From the NCBI GenBank assembly GCA_022829145.1, contig CM040764.1, forward strand, positions 3,867,552-3,931,551: 64,000 bases of DNA. Direction: 5' to 3'. This document shows, in pieces, positions 1 through 10,689 of the stretch (position 1 is the stretch's first letter; every line of letters begins with the position of its first letter). A model generated the notes under the pieces. That model made no database searches. It had not been told where the DNA came from and saw only the letters and a program-made list of their open reading frames with translations. Position numbers and translations under genes: made by a program. The DNA is from Albula goreensis. Lineage: Eukaryota; Chordata; Actinopteri; Albuliformes; Albulidae.

Positions 1-130
1 GCCAACGCGACCGGGCATCACAGAGCCATTTAGCTGAGCTCGCGTCGTGCCCAGACGCGACAGAAGCCCCCGCGGCCCTCCAGAATACTAAAACCCAGCA
101 GCCTGGCGGACCGGTCCGAGGGCGCGAGAG
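1..130. promoter_or_regulatory. CpG-rich patch at the left window edge
   Basis: About fifteen CpG dinucleotides fall in the first 130 bases, against roughly one per 100 bp in the bulk of the window. This is the density of a vertebrate CpG island, and it is cut by the window edge. It may be the edge of a promoter or first exon of the gene to the left, or a non-coding first exon of nlgn1. I could not define a transcript, a start or a strand. Confidence 0.4.
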
Positions 131-257
131 CCAAAGAACATTGCAAAGTGGAGAAAATCAGCCGTCACAAACTCATAAATCATGTATCCTGCCTTCCGCT
201 TTGTTTGTACACTGATGCCTAATATATGCATCAGTGATGTTTTCGCTTCAGTATTGA

Positions 258-280
258 TTTTTTTTTTTTTTTTTTTTTTT
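258..280. repeat. poly(T) tract, 23 T
   Basis: An uninterrupted run of T. It may be the poly(A) tail of a retroposed element on the minus strand, but no recognisable element body adjoins it. Confidence 0.9.
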
Positions 281-503
281 CATTTGTTGCAGATGTTACA
301 GGTCCAAGCCAAATCCCTATAATAAATTCATGAGAGCTACAGCCTGTATGAATTATACATTAAAATGTGAATTTATTGGAGGCTTTTTAGAAAAAAATAT
401 CATACAATAAGCCATTGCTCAGAACCACTGCTGTGATGATTTTCTTAAATATGATTCAATTTTTATTGAGGAGGATTTTTTATAGTACAAATATATTGGG
501 CAT

Positions 504-1013
504 GCAGCCATTTCCCTATAAAGCACCATTCTGGCCCCTCCCATCCCCGTTATGCAGCCATCTCCCTATAAAGCACCATTCTGGCCCCTCCCATCCCCAT
601 TTTGCAGCCCTCTCCTATAAAGCACCATTCTGGCCCCTCCCATCCCCATTTTGCAGCCCTCTCACTATAAAGCACCATTCTGGCCCCTCCCATCCCCATT
701 TTGCAGCCCTCTCCCTATAAAGCACCATTCTGGCCCCTCCCATCCCTGTTATGCAGTTATAAAGCACCAGCCATCTCTCCCTATAAAGCACCATTCTGGC
801 CCCTCCCATCCCCGTTATGTAGCCATCTCCCTATAAAGCACCATTGTGGCCCCTCCCATCCCTGTAATGCAGCCATCTCCCTATAAAGCACCATTCTGGC
901 CCCTCCCATCCCGTTATGCAGCCCTCTCCCTATAAAGCACCATTCTGGCCCCTCCCATCCCCGTTATGCAGCCATCTCCCTATAAAGCACCATTCTGGCC
1001 CCTCCCATCCCCA
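504..1013. repeat. 50-bp minisatellite, about ten copies
   Basis: The unit starts gcagccatctccctataaag and continues with caccattctggcccctccca. Copies begin near 504, 554, 604, 653, 703, 753 (disrupted), 819, 869, 918 and 968. The unit alternates between a ccccgttat and a ccccatttt ending, and between 'ccatct' and 'ccctct'. One copy (about 753-780) carries a rearranged partial unit. Each unit holds a TATAAA hexamer beside a C-rich segment. The open frames crossing the array simply translate the repeat and are not considered genes. Confidence 0.95.
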
Positions 1014-3049
1014 TGTATGATGAGGATGCTCTTCCTCTTTGTCGAATTAGGCCGCTGTAATTATTTTATCAAAATGGCGTATGGTTTTCCAACAACCTGG
1101 CATTGAAAGGTACCCCCTGTGGCGCATTGAAGAATCAAAACCCAGCGAGACAATTTGGCTAAGCACACTAAGAATTTTTAAATAGGCCTTTTTAAAAGGA
1201 CGCTTTGAATAAACGGGCCCAGTCAATTTCCCCTGACAGGATAGGTGTTTTCTTGAAACGAAGAGTGAACTTCAGAGTAAACACCCCTGTGAACGTAGAT
1301 ATCCCTAGACATAACAAACTCTGGAATTTTAGGATGCAACTTGGCCAGTTAGGGAAAATTATATTGGTCACAGCAGCCTGAAGACTGTTTGCTTTGTCAG
1401 TTCGGGTGTTACATGTTCAATTAACCAATTTCAAGCGTCCATTGGATATTAAATTGGAAATGGCCTAAGGTAAGATTTAACCATATAACCTAGAGTTGTT
1501 GCAACCAGGCACAGGAAAAATATCTTTTTCTTTTTTTTTTTTTCTTTTAAGAACAATGCAAGTGATTTATCTGGTAACAAGCAAGCCGCAAGCTAAAATG
1601 CTAAAATAGGATTCAAAGAAGAATAAGATAACACAATAGTACATTTGTGAATGGTAGAATCTTTTATGTTAGCGCCATTAAATCAATGTGCGTGTCTTAT
1701 AAATATGGTATATATTATACTATAATTCTGTTGTATATATTTACAATTGAAATAATTTGGTGACTCAGTTTTTCAACAACGTACAAACAATGTAGAAAAT
1801 GGCAACAAAAAAGGATGCAGATAAGGTAGGACAAAGTGAGAAGTAGGCACCTGGATCCATGTAATTATACAAGACACATTTAGGAAAAGGAGAGACAGAA
1901 GCGAATAATTTTCAAGTTTGAAGATAATCGTTTAAGCCAAGGCAGGAGGATCCAGAAAGATACATTTTGCTTAAGGTTCAGGTTAATTCATCTGTCTAGA
2001 CAGCAGCATTGCTGGCTGTCTTCCAATGCAGACTAAAGACCCACATCTAGCACAGTACAGTATATTACGTAAGTGCTATATTGCAGCACGTATAGGAGAT
2101 TAAGACATATATTATGGTATTTATCTTGGCTAGCCCATATGATTTGTATATGAATGTAAATGTTCAGTTGTGGGTGAGACTGCTACCTTTGTGTTAAAAA
2201 CTGAGGTTCCCCCTTCTTTGTTCTCATTGACTGTAATTGATCGGTGACTTGGCAAACATGACCGAATGTAGTATGCATAATACAATGCTTCATTTCAATG
2301 CAATAACGTCAAGAAACTTAACAGTACTTTTGTCAATCAGTTGTAGTATTCAAAATAGATGGTTGGGCTGCACCATGCTTACTATTCAGTATATGTCCAG
2401 GGATGAATGTTATTTTGACTTTTATTTGTATAACTGCCGAGGAAAGACCTTTCACTCGAAATGAACTGCATGTTTATACAAAACAAACTCTCTGGGAGTA
2501 GAATGTAGCAAAGAGGAGACGACTTTTTTCTAATCAGCTCATGCCAGCGCTCAACACTCGGTGGAACATGCCTATTAGACTGTCACAATCGATCGGCTGA
2601 GCTACCAAACTAGCCATTCACAACCAGGCCGCAGGATTAAACTACGAGTAGCATTAAGCTATAGGATTCATTACATTCTGTGTTAAAATGCTTCATTCAG
2701 TGAATCAATATTTCAAATACACAGGAGTGATCTTTATTCCATTTTATAGCCTAATGAAAGAATTAAAGTAGATATCTGTCATACAGCTCCTTCCAATTAA
2801 AATGGATAAGATTAATAGGCTAGTAGTTCTTTGAATGTACTGCAGCCTGGAGAAGGTGAAATTTAAACATGTATATAAAAAAGTTGACTGAACGGTTGTA
2901 GCTAGCTTGTTGTGTGTTTTAAACAAGTTATCTAGGCCTATACAATATTTCGGTGTTGTCTTATTACCTGGTCAAACCTGAACGGTTCTGTCTGGCTTCT
3001 TTCTCTTGATTGGTCATAAAATATGCATTTTCATTGGCTTTGATATCTG
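1014..3049. other. Non-coding stretch, no gene seen
   Basis: AT-rich single-copy-looking DNA. The open frames here are short and resemble nothing known. On the minus strand around 2540-2630 a 'ggtagctcagccga' string resembles the A box of a tRNA-derived SINE head, but I could not extend it to a full element. Confidence 0.6.
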
Positions 3050-3120
3050 ACTGTTGAAGTATGCTTTGTTTGAATTGCACATGCACTTAAAGTCACTAAG
3101 TGAGTTTGATTGAATCCCAC
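3050..3120 (-). mobile_element. Single terminus of the ATTCAATCAAA MITE-like family
   Basis: Contains tgaattgcacatgcacttaa followed by actaagtg and tttgattgaatccca. The same order of blocks is seen at 9945-10003 and 10630-10689. No partner inverted terminus was found to the left, so this is a solo or decayed end. It abuts the 5S-derived sequence that follows. Confidence 0.55.
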
Positions 3121-3227
3121 CCTTAGTTTTCCCAGGAGGTCTCCCATCCTACTGCTACACCAAGCCCACACCTGCTTAGCTTCATTAGTTATACATTAGA
3201 CAGGTTCAGGGTGGTACGGGTGTTGGC
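3118..3227 (-). mobile_element. 5S rRNA-derived sequence (SINE head or 5S pseudogene)
   Basis: Read on the minus strand this aligns over about 110 nt with vertebrate 5S rRNA. A 5' block contains taccaccctgaac. An A-box-like block reads gaagctaagcagg and is followed by a gggc. A C-box-like block reads ggatgggagacc and is followed by cctggg. The middle is diverged, so it is not a functional 5S gene. 5S-derived heads are known from the SINE3 class of fish retroposons, which makes a SINE the best reading. A dispersed 5S pseudogene is the alternative. A SINE-type tail lies 70 bp to the right but in the opposite orientation. Confidence 0.75.
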
Positions 3228-3296
3228 TTTAGGCCAGGTCTGTACCATAGTCGCTCATAGCTCTTGAGGGTGCACTCATAACTCACGTTCTCCCAC

Positions 3297-3357
3297 GTTG
3301 TAAATTGCTCTGGACATTAGCGTCTGCTAAATGACTCATCTAATGTAATGTAATTAC
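3297..3357 (+). mobile_element. Fish SINE 3' tail module
   Basis: The segment gtaaattgctctggacatta followed by gcgtctgctaaatgac and an 'atgtaatgtaatt' end matches the conserved tail shared by many fish SINEs (V-SINE/HE1 type). It is on the plus strand, inverted relative to the 5S-derived head at 3118-3227. The two may therefore belong to different insertions. Confidence 0.7.
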
Positions 3358-3359
3358 AG

Positions 3360-3680
3360 CAGAGGGTCACGCGATTGGTCCATTTAAATACATGAGGTGA
3401 GCTGGGCCTGGATAAGGGGCGTGGTGGGGGACGGCATGGGATGGATCTGAGAAACATGGAGGGGGAAGGAGAGGAGAAATCATGCTGGGATCAGCTGAGA
3501 TTGTTTGCTGCTGTCGGGGCTCGCTAGCTTCATGGAGAGGCGAACGTGCCTGGCACAGACGGGGCACTGAATGCACGGTCGCCGTTGCCTGGGCGGCAGC
3601 GGGCTGTGATGTAAATGCGGGGGGACGGGGGCGCCACATTCTGTCACAGGAAGGAGAGCGCTAACCTGACAGGAAAGGAT
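3360..3680. promoter_or_regulatory. CpG-rich segment upstream of a palindromic CRE
   Basis: About twenty CpGs in 320 bp, with a GC-box/KLF-like 'ggggcgtgg' near 3417 and several GC-rich strings (gcctgggcggcagcggg). A perfect CRE palindrome, TGACGTCA, follows at 3810-3817. This could be a promoter, possibly of a non-coding first exon of the neuroligin transcript, but no transcript evidence exists in the sequence alone. Confidence 0.35.
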
Positions 3681-5079
3681 CCTGAGCTAGGGGGAGGGGA
3701 GACGGGTGGGGGAGGTGCTGAAGGGAGCCTAAAAAAAATGGCTTGAAGGAGGTGCATGTGTATGTGGGACATTGAGTGTGTGGTCTCTGGGACCGTTCCT
3801 TTTCGCTTGTGACGTCAAGAACAAGAGTGATTGTTTCTGTTAGGCCAAATCAACCAGCTGTATAATGCTGTAATTTTTTCATTGTAATGTAATAGCTGTT
3901 ACTCTTGGCTAGTTTTCCTTTGTGAAAGAGATTCAAAATGTCAGTGGGGTTTTTCTGACCAAATAAAGATGAAATAAATAAATAAATAAACATGCCATGC
4001 CTCTTTCAAATCTCAGTAAACTCCTTACATTCCTCATTACAGCTGCATTAGGGAGGTTATAAGTGACTCAAATATGATTTTGTTTTGCAATATTTGATTT
4101 GTATGTGATGTTCTCCTTGTGGCCTGAACAGCAAATAGTCACCGAGAGTCAAATTTTTTAAAAATCTGATCTGTAACGTATGTGTGTGGATCAAATTCAG
4201 TATGAATCTGGTTCCTTCTCACATGACTTGTGTTTAACCAATCAAATTCTATTTTTCGTCACCACTTCCAATGTGACACAGAGTTGACTCATGTCATCAC
4301 TTCTGCCCAAAATAATAACCAATGTAGTGTGATTCCAGTCTGGTCACTTGTAAAGCATTGCATTAACAGCCTCCCAGAAAGAATGGATTTGAAAAGCGAA
4401 ACAGATTTGAGGCATAATGGCTGCTGTCTAAATACAGTCTTAGTCATTCAGCAGAGGCCCTTATACAGAGCAGCTTAGAATGGGAGAGGAAATAAGTGCA
4501 TCCACAAGAAGAGCAACATTGATACAGACCTGGCTAACAGCACTCCCACAGCAGAGACTGCAGGTGCATCAATGAGCGAATGGAGTTAACTGTGTCTCCA
4601 TATAACCTAGAAACAAGTCATGATAAACACTGTAACACCATATATCATACATTTCTGTGAAATACAGAAATAATGAATCTATGGGTTTTGGGATGGTATG
4701 GGAACTGTGGTTTGGATCTTCAGTCTGTGTCAGAACGTAGCCACTAATTCTGGTGGCCCTGACCATCGATCACAATGAGCTCGTGATGAGGAAGCCACTG
4801 CTTTTCAGGCCTAGAAATTATGCGAAAACAAACCCACGGGCCCAGAGGGAGTCGGACACTGTCCCTTGTTCTGTTCTGGGAAAGCAAGACCGCCCCCCTG
4901 GGAGAGGTGCCCAAAAACGTCTTGGAATGAAGACCTGGGGGTGGAGGGTGGGGGGGCGGGGGAACTGGGAAAAGTCTCAATGGGGTGACTTAGAAGCGGG
5001 AGAGCAAACTGGTACGAAAACGATTGTACATACCACGGTTTACACATACGATTTGCCGAGTTTAGAGTGAACCACGCAA
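3681..5079. other. Non-coding stretch with decayed repeats
   Basis: Holds a CRE palindrome (3810-3817), an (AAAT)n run at about 3973-3992, and a minus-strand SINE-tail relic near 4438-4500 (cattcagcagaggcccttat, a diverged form of the usual tail). The stretch 4060-4400 has the feel of an old non-autonomous DNA transposon of fish, but I could not establish termini. No gene is supported. Confidence 0.5.
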
Positions 5080-5179
5080 AGAAACTTACGCTCCTGTTTT
5101 GCTCGTGCAGATATGGCAACATCTATCTGTCTTCTCTATCACTGCAAGAGCATAGCTCTGTTTGTTCTACTCAGCACGC

Positions 5180-5234
5180 ATGCATAAACTCCCGACGAAA
5201 CACTGATTTGTTAACACGCGCAGTCGCGCAATGG

Positions 5235-5265
<31 letters not shown>

Positions 5266-5560
5266 TTTTTCTGGGAAAAATGAAGAATGAATGAAGGCGA
5301 GGAGGAGAACGGGATCTGCATGGGACCCGCTGGGTAAATTCGCTCCCTCCTGTGGGGTGAGATATTGCAGCGCGTACCGTGATTAATAGAAGAGTATGGA
5401 TCTCGTGGTGTTGGTAGAGAGCTCTCAGACGCGCGGGGAGGGGCAGGGGGCTGGGAGAGCCCATTGCGAGAGTGCATTGAGAGACGATCCCGGGGCCGGG
5501 GAAGTGGGGGCTCTCTGAAAGCCTGTACGTGCCAGAGGTTGAGAGGGAGGGAGGGGGAGG
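5180..5560. promoter_or_regulatory. CpG-rich segment with an embedded (TTTA)n tract
   Basis: CpG density is several times the background in 5187-5230 and again in 5295-5560. A (TTTA)n microsatellite sits between them at about 5235-5269. The purine-rich G runs at 5440-5575 are low complexity. The open frames across this segment on both strands are compositional. A promoter role is only inferred. Confidence 0.3.
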
Positions 5561-5654
5561 GGGAAGGGGGTCGGTCTCTAATGGTGCAGTCCATGCTTGC
5601 TCCCTGCATGGTGGCTGCAGTCCATTTGGAGAGGGAGGGTGTGAGTCATCCAAC

Positions 5655-5870
5655 CTACGCACACACCCGCTCGCACACATGTATGCACTATGCACACACA
5701 CACACCCGCTCACTCATACGCACACCTGCTCACACACACACACACACACACCCGCACACTCACTCATACACACACACACAACACACACACACACTCACGC
5801 ACGCACCCATACTCACCCACAGTCATATGCTCACAAACACTCTTACACAAACACACGTGCACTAATACTA

Positions 5871-5930
<60 letters not shown>

Positions 5931-5960
5931 ACCCATGCACATCCTCACATACACGCACAT
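5655..5960. repeat. CA-rich simple repeat region
   Basis: Interrupted (CA)n with ctcaca and cgcaca variants, ending in a pure (AC)n run at about 5873-5928. It generates His/Thr-rich and Cys/Val-rich open frames on both strands, none of which is a gene. Confidence 0.95.
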
Positions 5961-6049
5961 TAGACTTGCATGAATCCAGAACAGGGGCTTCCCAGCAGCG
6001 CCCGCAGAGAGGAGGAACGAGGTAGAACTGTTCTTTTCTGCCTCTTCCA

Positions 6050-9000
6050 AGGAGGTCGCTCGCTCTCAGTGATGAATCAGTGTCTTGTCTTCCCCTGACA
6101 GTCCCTTAAAAAGAGCTGATGGCTGTGTAAATACAGTAGCGTCGGTCTTGTCTGCAATTTATTCTGACCACGTGGCAGTGATTGGCTGTCTGCCCTCTCT
6201 GTGGCTCCTCCCCCCTCTTCAGACCTGGCACAGACAGAAACTGAGTGGATCATCAATGCCTCAGGGACAAACCCCCGCCCCCGCCCCACCCCCTACCCCT
6301 CGCCCCCCTCCTCTCCGCAAGCCTATCAAATGGCCCTGGGAGTTCCTACACAGGCCAAAATACCAAAACAACATCTGTCGACTCACGGCTTGGAATAAAT
6401 TACAAAGGAGAGCCGGCGCGATGCGTTCCTGATCTCCGCCGCTCCTTCTGGAATGGCGTGGGAACATGGGCGTCAGCATGATGAGTTAGATGGCGGAGGA
6501 GGCGGACATTACGCCAGGAGATGGGTGGGGGGGGTGACCTCTCAGTGGATCGAATTCAACATCCCAATAAATTGGATTGTTAATGTGAAGTCCACTGACA
6601 CTTTGATGCATAGCTGAATGTGATCTAAATGAGATCCTGTTGACATAACATTTTATGGCAAGGGTGGGCAAAGAGGGGCCTTAATTATCCAATCAACACT
6701 TCCCTTTGCGTAATCTGACATTAGCTGCATTTTTTTGGAATATGAATGACAGCTCACTACTATTGTTGAGATCTTATATGAAGTCTTTTTTTTTGCTGAG
6801 ATTGAATCTGGGAATGAACCAGGACAGGAGTATACAGTTAACTGAAGGTAATTCAACACATCACAGTTCTGTGACACATCTATGTCACCACTTCCTGCCT
6901 CAGTTAGGTTTGTCTGTGTTTTCAGGAAGCGTGGTTGGTGTGTGTGGGCCTTTAAGGTGTGTCAGTGTGAGGACATGGTGAGGTGGGTGTGGAATAAGCC
7001 CGGGGTGAATACAGAGCTTATCCTGACTTAGATGGTGGAGATTGATTGACATCGACGCATATCCGTCGCTGGGCCATTATCTCCAGTCCAGCTAAATGTC
7101 AGGTAGGGAAGCTGGAAGGTTGCCATTTAAAAAATAATAATAATAGTAATCTTTTGTATGACTCAGTTAGGGATTTAACCCTGAACCCTCTGACGTGGGG
7201 TGCTGATAGACTAAATGTAGAACAACCACGAGGAGAACTGCTTGGGCAGGAAATTGAGAAAAAGGGCCATTTTAATACTCTGCCTTAGAGCACAATTAAC
7301 ATGCTGTTTTTTGTCAAATATTATTAGTTGAATTTTGGAAATTAAAGACTGCTTTGGGAAAGTACTTCATCTGTAGGGCCATATGGCGTTAAAGATTTTA
7401 AGGTGATTTTAAAAATGAAACAAATTTAGCTGTTTGAATGAAATATTGACATCATCGGCAGGCATGTGGTAACCTGGCAACAGGTGGAGTGCTACCCTTT
7501 CTTTTAAATTGATCATCGCTGCTGCCAGATGTCCTTGATTAACCATTTAGCTGTTCGTTCACTGTATAATGTTAATTATTGCAAATTTTGTTTTGTCACA
7601 GATTATTGTTTTGTAATTCACAAACTGGTCAAGAGTTTTTTTCTATCCACAAATGATGTTAACTGAGGGCTCATGGTGCTCTTTTGTGGGAACTCAGGGA
7701 ATGGACACTGTGAATGTGTGATCTGCAGATGTTCTGTAGTTTAATTGCTCTTAAAACAGCATGGATTTCTAGAAGTTTGTTTGCTCATCACTATGTATTG
7801 CTGCATCATACAGTTACTACTTACAGGGAGGCTTTTCTATGTTTATTATATGAAATTCTTAAACATTACTACATGAGATGTTTTCTCTTAATTATGTCTT
7901 TGTAGGTTTCTCATTCTCCATATTACTTCTCAAACCAAAAATTATGATATGAAATTCAAATGAGTAAGATCAATTGGAAATATATACCAATTATAATCAA
8001 TTATTTTTATGTCATCTACTTACATGTCCTCAAACATACTTTCTCCCCAATTTCCCTCTTTTAATTGCCATGGCACTTATTGTTGTGTTGTACATGTGCT
8101 GAAATGTCTTAATATCAGTTATGAAGTTTACAAATTGGTATTGTCTGTGTTTGCACCCAGGGCAGCTGCCATTAATGTGAAGTATCAGTCATAAATATGA
8201 ATTGAAATGAAATGGTACTAAGCATTCTGGTCATTTGAAACACTGTAGTTGTGAGGCTCATTCTCGATTACTTGTTCATCGCATTTTATCTTAACAAATT
8301 GCACATATTTCATATCAAATACTAGGAGGGGAAGACAGCTGGATCTTAGGGAATGTAAAATGAATGTGTAGGAGGATATTCATTCCTGATATTAGCAACA
8401 GAAATAAGAAAAAAATATCTTCACAAATGGAGCTAAGATCAGGGTGAATTTTTAATTTCCAGATATGAGAAGTATCGCCTGAAGGTTGTTTTGAAATTGG
8501 GAGGGTAACCCGGGAGAGGGGAGGGGTATGTCAGTGTCTTAAAGGGATCAGCGATAATCAGCATTAATTGGGTTTCTTCCCAGGATATGAGACCAGCTGG
8601 TATCAGTCCACTTAAAGGGATGGTCCTCCCAAATTACATATTTCTCTGATGCAGTGTAACTTTCCATTGACCTGTATATCGTTAGTGAGTCAATGCTAAT
8701 GTCAACGCTAAGCCAAGTTGTATGCTGCATGATTCACATGGTAACAATGCAAGCACTTCATTGATTGTTTATGTGGGACTTTGCTGATGTAGTACAGAAA
8801 TATGCCATGTGAGTAAACTATCCATTTAAATGGAACCGTTTCATAACCTGGGAAGGAACCCAATTAATGCTGATGCATTAGGAACAGACTTTGGGGCATA
8901 ACAAATTATATTTGATTCTCTATTTGTATATTTATAAATGTATTTGATAGATACAAATGCAAATGAACATTGATGTGCTGGATTGTAACTGTTTGCAGTA

Positions 9001-9804
9001 AACTTTTAATGAAAGCAAATGACTTTTAATGAAACCGGGATCATTAAGCGTAAGTTTGGATAACAACAAATGTAAGCACTTCCAATGAAAGGGAGAACTG
9101 GATCTGAGAAAGTGAGTGGATCAGGCCCATTTCATAAGTGGTAGAAATGTCCAATGAAATGAACAGCCTTTGGTTGTGTCATCTGTGCTGTGCTTACAGT
9201 TGTGTAGACTGACCTGCCTTTGTCAATGAAAGGTGAACCACAGCAGGCTGTAAGGTGAACGTTACGCATAAAATAGAATAGCTGTCTGATACATCGCTCT
9301 GCATGTATTTTGAAGCATTTTACCAGTTTCCTTTCCAACCTGGACTGCCACAGTGCCCTCTGTCTTGCATTCCCAACCTCTGAGCCCCCCCCTTTCCACC
9401 ATTTTCCCTCTGTGCTTGTCTCCCTTTTAAAAATAAGGTCGGTCTTTGAACCTGTGCTGCCCTCAAGCGTAAAGGGCTACGTGGCATTGGGGATGATTTT
9501 ATCAAAGCGGTCCTGAGAGCAGTTATCATTTTGAACTGCCTCGGTGGTTACAGGAGCTTGGGAAATCAGTCTGTATCTCCCCGTAGGTGACACTGTCCAG
9601 ATTCAAAGCCACACGAAGGTATTAAGAAGAAGAGAATCTGGCTCTCAGAGACCTTATGTGATTTCCTTGTACTGTGTGTGGTCTTACGGTGCTCTAGCGG
9701 TTTCAGAATTTCATTGCCTTGGAACTTGAAATCATGACGATTTTAAAGTGAAATTCATGGCTGGGAACCAATCTAATGAGCTTAGTCACTCGAAATGAAC
9801 ATGT
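6050..9804. other. Non-coding stretch, no gene seen
   Basis: Intergenic or intronic sequence. 6270-6320 is C-rich low complexity and 7128-7150 a short (AAT)n run. The rest is AT-rich with short, unrecognised open frames only. Confidence 0.6.
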
Positions 9805-10003
9805 GATTCAATCAAAATGGACTTTAGTATTTCTAAGGGAGCATTTCATTAAATTTTATAATGAAAAGAAGAAATTCCATTGGGCCTGTTTGCTTGTCTC
9901 CAGTGACACAGAAAACAATCAAATGAAATGATGTTGTGATGTAAAGTCTGTTTTGATTGAATTGCACATGTGCTTTAAGAGACTGAGTGGATTTGATTGA
10001 ACT
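9805..10003. mobile_element. MITE-like element with inverted termini, about 200 bp
   Basis: The left terminus reads gattcaatcaaaatggactt, then tttctaagggagcattt. The right terminus, read on the other strand, starts gttcaatcaaatccac, continues with cagtctcttaaag and ends aattcaatcaaaacagac. The two ends are imperfect inverted repeats of about 60 bp. Each contains the ATTCAATCAAA motif twice, about 35 bp apart. There is no coding capacity. A non-autonomous DNA transposon is the best explanation. Target-site duplications were not resolved and the superfamily is not assigned. Confidence 0.65.
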
Positions 10004-10448
10004 GCACTGCCAATATTCCTCATCCACACAGTCCTCTGCACATTGTCATGAAGTTTGGAGCTCAATGGCTGACATTCAGGGCTGGATGCAGTGTGCTTGA
10101 ATGTCAAATGCAACAGGCAATCCATTACTGAAAAAGCCCATGTCTGCGTTACTTAAACTGACTGTACCCATTTCAGTGGACCCATTTCAACCATTAGGGC
10201 CAGAGAATCACAACATGTGTGTCTTTATTCTTCCTTGTTTTGTGCATTTCCAACATTGGCCTTCAAACTTTATACAATTTTACAGACTTGACTAGGAAAA
10301 GCTAACTTCAAATGATATTTTACACTCCAGCAGGGATCAAATAGAAAAAAATGAAAACTGCAATGCATCAAAATAAATTTGAGTGAGTAGTCATGAACAA
10401 TCAGTTGACATCATTCATTACATTCCAGTGTATATCTACAAAGACTGT

Positions 10449-10689
10449 GGGCTAAATTCCATCAAATGCACTTAGTCTCTAAGAACATATGCAATTCAAT
10501 TAAAGCAGACTTCACATTACAACATTGTCTTTGAAAAATTTATATTTTATTGGATATGCACAAACGTGTCCTTTTCAGAATATGTGTTTTCTTCATTCTA
10601 AATTACAATAATACATGCCCTTAAGGCCGTTTTGATTGAATTGCATATTTCCTTATGAAGAGACTAAGTGGTTTTGATTGAATCGGGCC
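10449..10689. mobile_element. MITE-like element with inverted termini, about 240 bp
   Basis: Same family as 9805-10003. The left terminus starts gggctaaattccatcaaatg, then cacttagtctctaag and gcaattcaattaaa. The right terminus in reverse complement starts ggcccgattcaatcaaaacc, then acttagtctcttcat and gcaattcaatcaaaac. The inverted repeats are about 60 bp and the interior is AT-rich and non-coding. A tgtg at each border may be a short target duplication, but this is weak. Confidence 0.7.

Noticed and set aside
415-886. Open frames on both strands with repeated 'IKHHSGPSHP' type translations
   Set aside because: They are translations of the 50-bp minisatellite. The period is not a multiple of three and the same peptide appears in shifted frames.
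3118-3227. Functional 5S rRNA gene
   Set aside because: The middle of the 5S sequence is heavily diverged and no tandem 5S array or T-run terminator follows.
5464-6025. Long His/Thr-rich plus-strand frames
   Set aside because: Produced by the (CA)n field; no start context, splice structure or domain.
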